Notes under the pieces: generated by a model | Databases searched by the model: none | What the model saw: the letters and a program-made list of their open reading frames with translations, nothing else | Told to the model about the DNA's origin: nothing | Position numbers and translations under genes: made by a program | Shown: positions 1 through 5,380 of the stretch, one piece after another | Layout: the number at the start of each line of letters is the position of its first letter | Numbering within the stretch: position 1 is the stretch's first letter | Assembly: GCA_022563625.1 (NCBI GenBank) | Contig: JADFNA010000040.1 | Span: forward strand, 1 to 9,541 | Length of the DNA stretch: 9,541 nt | Direction: 5' to 3' | Source: Candidatus Zixiibacteriota bacterium | GTDB taxonomy: Bacteria > Zixibacteria > MSB-5A5 > GN15 > JACZUZ01

Positions 1-2
1 CG

Positions 3-236
3 ATCCTGATTCTGGGCAGTTTACTGCTGACGGGGCACTTCAGCCTGGGCGTCGTCGTGGGATTGACCACGCTGGTGACGATCACCATCGCCTCCACGGC
101 AGGTCTGGTGATACCCTTCGTGCTGAGTCGGCTCGACCTCGATCCGGCGCTGGCCACGGGCCCGTTCCTGACGACCATGAACGACGTGGTGGGCATATCG
201 GTCTATCTGCTCGCCGCCTACCTGATACTATTCTGA
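3..236 (+). CDS. mgtE: MgtE-type magnesium transporter, C-terminal fragment
   Basis: This is the last 77 codons of a gene entering from the left edge; frame 3 is open from base 3 to the TGA at 234-236. The peptide is almost entirely hydrophobic and forms two membrane helices. Between them is the family signature near the C-terminus, GPFLTTMNDVVGISVY, preceded by SRLDLDPALAT. In the MgtE family this final transmembrane segment lines the pore, and the Asp in the TTxxD motif is a conserved ion-pathway residue. MgtE is an inner-membrane Mg2+ channel/transporter gated by a cytosolic N-domain and CBS domains, which would lie outside the window. galU follows 52 bases downstream on the same strand, so co-transcription is possible. 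The DNA is GC-rich, like galU and unlike everything to the right of about 735. Confidence 0.85.
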   Translation: MLILGSLLLTGHFSLGVVVGLTTLVTITIASTAGLVIPFVLSRLDLDPALATGPFLTTMNDVVGISVYLLAAYLILF

Positions 237-288
237 CCCGCGGGGCGCGCCGGTGGGTGCCCTGCCGCAGTACGGGGGAAATAGGCAC

Positions 289-801
289 ATGAAGGGCGTG
301 ATCCTTGCCGCGGGCTACGGCACCCGTTTTCTCCCGGCGACCAAGACCATCCCCAAGGAAATGTTCCCGCTGATCGATACCCCGGCCATCGACCTGATCG
401 TCAGGGAAATAGTCGACTCGGGCATCGAGGACATCCTCATCGTCACCTCAAGGCGCAAGAAACCACTGGAGGATTATTTCGACCGCGAGGTGGAGCTGGA
501 GACGACCTTCAGGGAGGAAGGCGCCGCTGCGAAACTGGCCTCCATCCAGCCGGCCGCCGCGAACATATTTTTCCTGCGCCAGCAGCAGATGGCGGGCACG
601 GGCGACGCCCTGTTACGGGTGGAGCCGTTCGTGGGGGACGCCCCTTTCGTGGTGGCCTATCCGGACGACATCTTGCTGAACGGGCCTTCCCTTGCGGGCC
701 AGCTCATCGAGCTGTATCACCAGACCGGCCAGAATCGTCCACATATATTCACCCGCGCAAAACATGGCCGCCCCGATGGCGCCGACCGCAAAGCTCACTA
801 G
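289..801 (+). pseudogene. galU: GalU-type UTP-glucose-1-phosphate uridylyltransferase, 3'-truncated
   Basis: GalU makes UDP-glucose from UTP and glucose-1-phosphate in the cytoplasm, for envelope polysaccharides and sugar interconversion. The N-terminal half is intact. The nucleotide-binding loop is at residues 4-18 (ILAAGYGTRFLPATK), followed by PKEMFPLIDTPAIDLIV, the ILIVTSRRKKPLEDYFD segment and the metal-binding stretch VVAYPDDILLN. The match runs to about residue 149 (LYHQTGQN); the usual GalU length is about 290. After base 735 the frame reads 21 unrelated residues, antisense to the neighbouring gene, and stops at 799-801. The sugar-binding and C-terminal parts are absent, so the product should be inactive. 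I chose ATG 289 because the Rossmann-like start follows immediately; the upstream purine stretch GGGGGAAATAGG is a weak ribosome site. The loss coincides with the composition break at 709-735. Confidence 0.85.
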
Positions 802-1671
802 AGAGATTCCGGTTGGGCTAATTGGGGCGTTGGCAAGTATCGCAGAAATCCGGCGCGACACAGGACGGTTTAGATAACGTGAAATGAAACCGTCTTCATC
901 GGGTTTTGACAGGCTTCGCAGCAAAGCTTTCTTCGCATAACGCAGACTCTTCGGCGTGTCAACGTCGAACCAAAATCGTTTGCCAATTGTGACGGCCCGG
1001 AACTCACGGTTCCTGATCAATTCACCGAATGCGTCCGAAAGCGAGTGTTGGCCCCTGTCCCTGGCGCTCTCCAGGGCATGAAACAGCGAAGGTTGGCAGA
1101 GGAAAAGTCCGGTATCTACGGCGTCGAATGACACCTTTTCTTTGCCGATACCGGAAATGACATCTCGATCCAATTTAACTTTGGTGGCGTCACCCAGATC
1201 ATACACACGCTCGGTGTGACGATCAACAGCGAGCAGGCAGTCCGTTGTATTTTCCCCTTCCCTGAGCAGCAGTTGTAGAATCTCAGGATCGAAAATGTGA
1301 TCACACATCAAGAGAAAGAAGGAACGATCTATGTACTGGGCCGCTAAAAGCGCGGAGGAGCCATTTCCCTCTCTCCAATTCGGGTTTTCTATCGGTTGGA
1401 TTAAAACAGATAACCGCTGCTCGAGTGTCCGCAGGTATGGGACCATCTTGTCCGCCTGATACCCGATCACCACGTAAAACTCCGTGACACCAACCTCTTT
1501 ACATGATAGGATCGCTCTTTCTAAAAGAGACAGGCCTAGAATCGGAGTGAAAGGCTTTGGACTTCCTCCGTTCACTCCGTTCATGCGGCTCCCTTCACCG
1601 GCGGCCAGTATCACAGCAGGCGGCGCTGTCGCCGTAAAGGCCGGGACTGCCGCTTCAACGGCTATACGCAT
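613..1671 (-). pseudogene. IPCT/DIPPS-like bifunctional cytidylyltransferase-CDP-alcohol transferase, 3'-truncated
   Basis: The intact protein would join an inositol-1-phosphate cytidylyltransferase to a membrane CDP-alcohol phosphotransferase, as in di-myo-inositol-phosphate synthesis. Residues 20-46 hold the nucleotidyltransferase loop LAAGEGSRM and SPKPFTPILG. MCDHIF at 122-127 is the metal-binding stretch, and DVDTPKSLRYAKKAL at 236-250 closes this domain. Residues 264-321 (SRYLNRPVSRRIS, then a hydrophobic helix to GLVIQL) are the start of the CDP-alcohol transferase. The homologous part ends near base 709. The last 31 residues are antisense galU, so the catalytic DGxxARxxxxxxxxGxxxDxxxD motif and later helices are missing. 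The ATG at 1671 lies inside the end of the upstream phosphatase gene, with AAGGTGAT 5-7 bases before it, giving translational coupling. The inositol assignment rests on domain order and the phosphatase neighbour; another polyol-phosphate substrate is possible. Confidence 0.75.
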
Positions 1672-2495
1672 ACGGTATCACCTTTCAATTGTTGAACGAG
1701 AACTTCGTGCAGTTCGGGCGATCCGCTGGCAATGATCGAAGAACGCTGCGTCAGATTCGTGATTTCGGGGACGGGTTTTCCTTCAGCGTCGGATATGGTT
1801 CCTCCCGCTTCAGTAAGAATGAGAGAGGGCGCTAGAAAGTTCTCAGGCGTAAGACGCTCGCGCAGATCCAAATGTGCGTCAAGCGAACCGTCAGCGACCA
1901 ATGTTATACCCCGAGTGGCGCATCCCATGGCGCGCACCCCGGCGGCCCGCGCGAGTACGTCGGCCAGAGGAGCTCTCACTGCAAAATGGTTCATCTCGCA
2001 GCTGATCATGGCGCTCTCCAAATTGTCGCATGTTCTAACGCTGACTTGTTTATCATTACAAAAGGCGCCGTTCTCCCGCTCCGCGACGCATATCTTTCCG
2101 GTGATCAGGTTGCCTACCAGTGCATATTGAACTGACTCAACCGAGATCGGACATGAGTATGGAATCAGCGCCACAGCCATCCCGACAGGCTCCATTCCGC
2201 GCGCGAAGTTGTCTGAGCCGTCTACCGGGTCCAACACCACGGTAAACTCAGGCTCCCCTTGGCCAAAATCACAAGGTGGACCCTCTTCCGACAACAGCGC
2301 GACAGGACATGGGAAATGGTCCTTGAGATAATCCCTGGCCGCCTCATCTGCCGCGAGGTCGAACCATTTGACAGAATCCCCCTTGGCGTTACGCCCTCCT
2401 TCAACCGTGGAACCAGCTTCGCCGGAGGCCACAGCCCGCTGAATATTCCGGAAGATTGACTCCAGATGGTCCAGAATTGAAATCGACGTTTTCAT
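1662..2495 (-). CDS. Inositol-monophosphatase-family phosphatase
   Basis: A 277-residue cytoplasmic protein of the Mg2+-dependent IMPase/FBPase fold, of normal family length. Metal-site residues are visible: the LLSEEG pair (E70, E71) and DPVDGSDNF at 89-97 (D89, D92, with backbone and Ser/Asn following). Near the C-terminus the family's glycine-rich TEAGGTISD stretch is at 228-236. The Asp that normally precedes it by about ten residues (WD/TDxAA in most homologs) reads as Asn here (PENFLAP, N219), so the third metal ligand may be altered. It overlaps the IPCT/DIPPS-like gene by 10 bases, which points to one inositol-phosphate pathway. It could dephosphorylate phosphorylated di-myo-inositol phosphate or myo-inositol-1-phosphate. 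The ATG at 2495 has AAGG 10 bases upstream. Fructose-bisphosphatase or sulfur-nucleotide phosphatase activity cannot be excluded from sequence alone. Confidence 0.82.
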   Translation of the reverse strand: MKTSISILDHLESIFRNIQRAVASGEAGSTVEGGRNAKGDSVKWFDLAADEAARDYLKDHFPCPVALLSEEGPPCDFGQGEPEFTVVLDPVDGSDNFARGMEPVGMAVALIPYSCPISVESVQYALVGNLITGKICVAERENGAFCNDKQVSVRTCDNLESAMISCEMNHFAVRAPLADVLARAAGVRAMGCATRGITLVADGSLDAHLDLRERLTPENFLAPSLILTEAGGTISDAEGKPVPEITNLTQRSSIIASGSPELHEVLVQQLKGDTVCV

Positions 2496-2768
2496 AGTGG
2501 TTAGCCTTACAGCCTATTGAACGAGAGACCACCGATCTCATCTCTCGGATAACAGTCTGTCCGGATTACGATTTGTGAAGAGTCGGTCAAGCGCGGATGG
2601 TTCAGGAATAGAGGGACGTCCGAATCTCCGAACTCTATCCTTCCCGGTGCACTCAATCAACCATATACGGGCGCTCGTGTCAAGCGGGATGGCCAGAAAT
2701 GAATACAGCTAACCGCAAGTGTGCCAAGCGCTTGGGTGCTAAACCAGCGAAAAAACCGATGGCAGACC
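2496..2768. other. Intergenic gap between the IMPase-family gene and mscS
   Basis: No gene is recognised here. The gap holds the mscS terminator at its right end, a perfect 12-bp palindrome CCAAGCGCTTGG at 2724-2735, and a hairpin with 7-bp arms (CGAGAGA at 2522-2528, TCTCTCG at 2541-2547) in what would be the leader of the phosphatase gene. I see no convincing promoter with both hexamers, although the phosphatase operon must start in this stretch if the terminator works. Confidence 0.5.
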
Positions 2769-2780
2769 TTAGGCCTCGGT
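2750..2780 (-). terminator. Rho-independent terminator of mscS
   Basis: On the minus strand, ACCGA+GGC pairs with GCC+TCGGT (arms 2776-2780/2773-2775 and 2761-2763/2755-2759, with one bulged base at 2760). The loop is 9 nt and six T residues follow (2755-2750). The hairpin includes the last three codons and the stop codon of mscS. It would separate mscS from the phosphatase operon downstream. Confidence 0.5.
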
Positions 2781-3584
2781 TGCCTGGTACAAGTGAATGT
2801 CTCTTTGAGGAAAGGGAATCGATATGCCCTCATCGTCGAATGTCAATTTGACCTTCTCGAGCAGGTCGCACTTGACAGCGCCGTAATCTGAGGCCTTGAC
2901 CCAGGGACGAACGAAGAATTTCACGGCGCTCTCGCCAAGCTCCAGGATACCGATTGAGGGGGCAGGTTCTTTGAGAATCCTAGCTTCCTCCTTTATAATC
3001 CGCTCCAGGACCCTTCTGGTCAGTTTCAGATCATCTTTGTAGCTGACGCCAAACTCAAGGTCTATTCGCCGTGTCTCTTTGGCAGAGTAGTTGATTATGT
3101 TGTCAGAGGTGATCCGGCTGTTCGGAACAACCACCTTACAGTTGTCAAATGTTCTGAGAATGGTGCTGAAAATGCGTATTTGTTCGACCACCCCGCTGGT
3201 TCCGCCTGCCTTGATGTAGTTTCCCACCTTGAACGGTTTAAAAACTACCAGCATGATTCCTGACGCTATGTTTGACAGTGAACTCTGAAGAGCAAATCCT
3301 ACTGCCAGCCCGGCGGCGCCGATCACTGCGATCATTGACGTCGTTTCTACACCAAGAGTCCCCAAAGACGCTATGACTGTGAAAACCAGAATAGATATTC
3401 TTGTCAAATTTCTGACGAACCCTGTCAGAATCGGGTCGGCCCCGCTTTTCTCCATTACACGTTCCACGAGCCTGCCGAAGAAAGCTCTCATCAGCCGCCC
3501 CACCACAAGAATAACAACAGCGCCGATGATCCTGATGCCATAAAGCGCGCCCCATTCAATAAGTATCTCTAAAATGTTTTCCAT
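2769..3584 (-). CDS. mscS: MscS-family mechanosensitive channel
   Basis: A small-conductance mechanosensitive channel of the inner membrane that opens under hypo-osmotic stress to release solutes. At 271 residues it is close to the compact MscS length (about 286 in E. coli). Three membrane helices are visible: residues about 14-34, 61-82, and the pore helix 88-118, which is Gly/Ala-rich (GAAGLAVGFALQSSLSNIAS) and ends in VFKPFKVGNYI. The beta domain carries the conserved VVPNSRI motif and the C-terminal domain ends with PFPQRDIHLYQ, both family hallmarks. The start at 3584 has a strong AAAGGAG seven bases upstream. It is followed by its own terminator. Proximity to possible compatible-solute (inositol phosphate) genes would fit an osmotic role, but this is inference. 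Confidence 0.93.
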   Translation of the reverse strand: MENILEILIEWGALYGIRIIGAVVILVVGRLMRAFFGRLVERVMEKSGADPILTGFVRNLTRISILVFTVIASLGTLGVETTSMIAVIGAAGLAVGFALQSSLSNIASGIMLVVFKPFKVGNYIKAGGTSGVVEQIRIFSTILRTFDNCKVVVPNSRITSDNIINYSAKETRRIDLEFGVSYKDDLKLTRRVLERIIKEEARILKEPAPSIGILELGESAVKFFVRPWVKASDYGAVKCDLLEKVKLTFDDEGISIPFPQRDIHLYQATEA

Positions 3585-3980
3585 CGCTCACTCCTTTACT
3601 CAGTTAATGATTATCAGATAATATTTAGCGTTTCAAATTGGTCAGGCGGCTTTTAAGGAAACATTTTTTCTCCAAGTTCTAATTGCCCTCTCTCAAAAGC
3701 GCCGCATGTCTCAGATAAAGCAATGGCTAAAAAACCCTGCCGGTGCAATTAATCACAAATAGGCTGCAAAAATCATCTTAATTTTCCAAGAATGGCATAA
3801 ACGCTGGCATTTGAAGCCAATATATTAAGAAGTGTCCCTAAAATCCATGTGACGCTTGCCCCCCTAGCAGACATTTTCCGCAAGATGTGATAGACTACCT
3901 GCTGAAACGCGCCTATGTTCCAGCAGGCAAGGCAAATTCATGTCACCGATAATTCAATTGTAGAAAAAACAAGGAAGAAC
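3585..3980. other. Divergent intergenic region between mscS and the DinB-family gene
   Basis: AT-rich, with no recognised gene. It should contain both divergent promoters. A candidate minus-strand promoter for mscS is TTGAAA (complement of 3631-3636) and GATAAT (complement of 3610-3615) with a short 15-bp spacer. The GATAAT overlaps a perfect inverted repeat ATTATC-A-GATAAT at 3610-3622. Just before the DinB-family gene are 7-bp inverted arms, CCTGCTG at 3898-3904 and CAGCAGG at 3921-3927, with a 16-nt loop. I found no convincing plus-strand promoter hexamer pair. Confidence 0.35.
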
Positions 3981-4451
3981 ATGACTGAAATCGAACGAAT
4001 ACAGGACCAGCTCAAACGCAGTTTTTTCGGCCCGTCATGGCATGGGCCGTGCGTGACCGAGGCTCTCGAGGGCGTCAGCGCCGAATTATCTTCTGCCGCC
4101 AGCCTAAAAAGTGCGCATTCAATCCGTGAACTCGTCGACCATATCGTTTTCTGGAAAACCATTGTCGGGCGGGTGTTGAAGAACGAAAAAATTGATCTGA
4201 CCGATGAGATTGAGCGTGACTGGTCGGATATTGATGACTATTCCAAAGACGCCTGGGAGTCCGCCAAAGCTAAACTGCATTCCACGCATGAACATTTCTC
4301 GAAAATCGTGCAGGGACTCGCTGAAACTGATCTGGATCGTGAAGTGATGGGAGTCAAAAACAGATTCACGGCCTATCAAGTTATTCACGGAGTCATTCAG
4401 CACGATCTATATCACGCCGGACAGATTATGCTGTTGAAAAAACCAGTCTGA
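3981..4451 (+). CDS. DinB/YfiT-family putative metalloenzyme
   Basis: A 156-residue four-helix-bundle protein of the DinB/YfiT superfamily. These proteins bind a divalent metal through three histidines and include thiol-dependent transferases and many members of unknown function. The pattern is clear: an N-terminal SWHGPCVTEALEGVSAE block, AHSIRELVDHIVFW (H54), and near the end HDLYHAGQI (H141, H145), giving the usual metal triad H54/H141/H145. The substrate cannot be predicted. I chose ATG 3981 over the longer in-frame ATG at 3915 because AAGGAAG lies 4 bases upstream and the family alignment begins there. A 30-codon ORF and a hairpin terminator follow directly. No SOS box is visible upstream, so the family name should not be read as DNA-damage induction. 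Confidence 0.85.
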   Translation: MTEIERIQDQLKRSFFGPSWHGPCVTEALEGVSAELSSAASLKSAHSIRELVDHIVFWKTIVGRVLKNEKIDLTDEIERDWSDIDDYSKDAWESAKAKLHSTHEHFSKIVQGLAETDLDREVMGVKNRFTAYQVIHGVIQHDLYHAGQIMLLKKPV

Positions 4452-4462
4452 GTGGAGAAAAA

Positions 4463-4555
4463 ATGGCAGAACTGCTCAAACAACAAATCGAGTGTAAAGT
4501 AGGTCGAAACCGCAAGGGTTTCGACATACGAGGCTTTTCTTTAACAAACCTGTAG
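4463..4555 (+). CDS. Small ORF (30 aa), possibly a gene remnant cut by a repeat
   Basis: ATG 4463 follows the stop of the DinB-family gene by 11 bases and has GGAG 5 bases upstream, an arrangement expected of a translated downstream gene. The first 12 residues (MAELLKQQIECK) look like ordinary protein. From codon 13 the frame runs into the palindromic repeat at 4499-4526 and ends at TAG within the next hairpin. It could be the 5' remnant of a gene whose rest was replaced by repeats, or chance. I recognise no family. Confidence 0.3.
   Translation: MAELLKQQIECKVGRNRKGFDIRGFSLTNL
4499..4526. repeat. REP-like palindrome, copy A
   Basis: A single unit beginning GTAGGTCGAAACC: the stem GTCGAAACC/GGTTTCGAC (9 bp, perfect, 4502-4510 with 4516-4524) closes the loop GCAAG. 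It shares the flank AAAGTAGGTCGA and the trailing ACAT with the unit at 5246-5274. As RNA it would form a stable hairpin. It looks like a dispersed palindromic element of the REP type. Confidence 0.75.
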
Positions 4556-4556
4556 G

Positions 4557-4579
4557 GGCGGGGCTTGCCCCGCCTTTTT
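4557..4579 (+). terminator. Rho-independent terminator downstream of the DinB-family gene
   Basis: A perfect 8-bp G+C stem, GGCGGGGC (4557-4564) with GCCCCGCC (4567-4574), followed immediately by five T. It ends the DinB-family transcript. The hairpin, with its preceding TGTAGG, also resembles the dispersed GTAGGGGCGGGGC-type repeats found in many genomes, so a mobile palindrome may have been adopted as a terminator. On the minus strand no T-run follows, so it is a poor terminator for the opposing gene ending at 4585. Confidence 0.75.
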
Positions 4580-4584
4580 ACTAT

Positions 4585-5154
4585 TTAATCATCAAAGAAT
4601 GAAAAACCGAGTTGCAATCCAGCTGTCGTTGTCGCTAGCGACTTTTGGGTTTCCAGCCGGCGAATAAGGAAAAAATCTCCCCGCATGCCGACACCATGCA
4701 ATTTGAATGACTTCAATCCCAGCGCCGCGCCGATCCCCAACTGCGTGTCAGAGTCGCTCCTTGAGCCGATGCTCAAAGAGACACGATCAATTCCCATGAT
4801 TGGCTGAAAATACATGGCGCCCCCTTTTGTAACCGGAGTAAAATGTATCGCGATTCCTATTGTTGCGCCGAAAACCGTTAATGTGTTAGCGCCCTGGTTT
4901 GTCGACACATACGCTGCCGATATTTCAATTGAAAGGGTCTCTGTCGAGAACCACCCGATTCGGACCCGTGTGGGAAATCGAATATCTGTGATATCGGCAG
5001 GTGCAAAGAACCCCGGATTATTAAACGTGGTCATGGTGAACGAACCATCTACCCCTATTTCCTTAATGGTCCCTCCCTGCGCAGATTGTGAAGCGGTCGC
5101 GGCGATCACAATCGCCAGAGTCAATACCTGTCGTGATAACTGAAGTCGTTTCAT
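4585..5154 (-). CDS. Secreted protein, probable small outer-membrane beta-barrel
   Basis: A 189-residue protein with a Sec signal peptide (positive start MKRLQLSRQ, hydrophobic core to about residue 22, likely cleavage after SQSAQ/G near 26-27). The mature part alternates polar and hydrophobic residues in short strands separated by turns rich in Gly, Ser and Asn. It ends in LQLGFSFFDD, an aromatic-containing last strand as in outer-membrane barrels, though the terminal residue is not aromatic. I do not recognise a named family; an eight-stranded barrel is my best reading. The start at 5154 is favoured over in-frame upstream Met codons because GAGGAG lies 8 bases before it and the signal peptide starts there. 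It converges on the DinB-family gene and diverges from the lipoprotein gene. Confidence 0.65.
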   Translation of the reverse strand: MKRLQLSRQVLTLAIVIAATASQSAQGGTIKEIGVDGSFTMTTFNNPGFFAPADITDIRFPTRVRIGWFSTETLSIEISAAYVSTNQGANTLTVFGATIGIAIHFTPVTKGGAMYFQPIMGIDRVSLSIGSRSDSDTQLGIGAALGLKSFKLHGVGMRGDFFLIRRLETQKSLATTTAGLQLGFSFFDD

Positions 5155-5245
5155 ATGTCGTCTCCTCGTAGTGAGCATAATAGAACTTTCAACCTGAAGC
5201 ATAGCATGAAAGAGATGAAAAGTCCATATCACGTGCGACAGCAAA

Positions 5246-5361
5246 GTAGGTCGAGACCCTTGCGGTTTCGACATCTTTTATATATTTTTCACCATGGTTC
5301 AGATCTACCGTTTTTCAGCGAACTATCAGAGATTGTCGAACCCACATGGGTTTCGACCTAC
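5246..5361. repeat. Composite REP/MITE-like element with inverted ends, copies B1 and B2
   Basis: Two units related to copy A lie in opposite orientation. B1 (5246-5274) begins GTAGGTCGAGACCC; B2 (5335-5361) ends GGGTTTCGACCTAC. The 14-bp ends are inverted repeats with one mismatch and each half is itself a hairpin (B1 stem 5250-5258 with 5264-5272; B2 GTCGAA-CCC with GGGTTTCGAC, one bulge). The 60 bases between are AT-rich and code for nothing recognisable. There is no clear target duplication; AAAG flanks the left and CTTT the right, which extends the inverted repeat. This resembles a paired REP (BIME) or a small MITE. Confidence 0.7.
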
Positions 5362-5380
5362 CTTTCTCACACATCTGATC

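Noticed and set aside
1732..2130. 132-residue plus-strand ORF opposite the IMPase-family gene
   Set aside because: Antisense to a gene with clear catalytic motifs; no ribosome site and no recognisable domain.
2724..2735. CCAAGCGCTTGG palindrome as a terminator
   Set aside because: No T-run follows on either strand; it may be an operator or chance.
3915..3980. Upstream start of the DinB-family gene at ATG 3915
   Set aside because: ATG 3981 has a good Shine-Dalgarno sequence and matches the family start; the extra 22 residues contain an inverted repeat and look non-coding.
5155..5245. Promoter for the barrel-like protein (TATTAT on the minus strand near 5178)
   Set aside because: The -10-like hexamer is present but no -35 at a workable distance was found, so it is not listed as a feature.
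5294..5380. Longer lipoprotein start at ATG 5294
   Set aside because: The extra 29 residues translate the inserted palindromic repeat and would bury the lipoprotein signal peptide.
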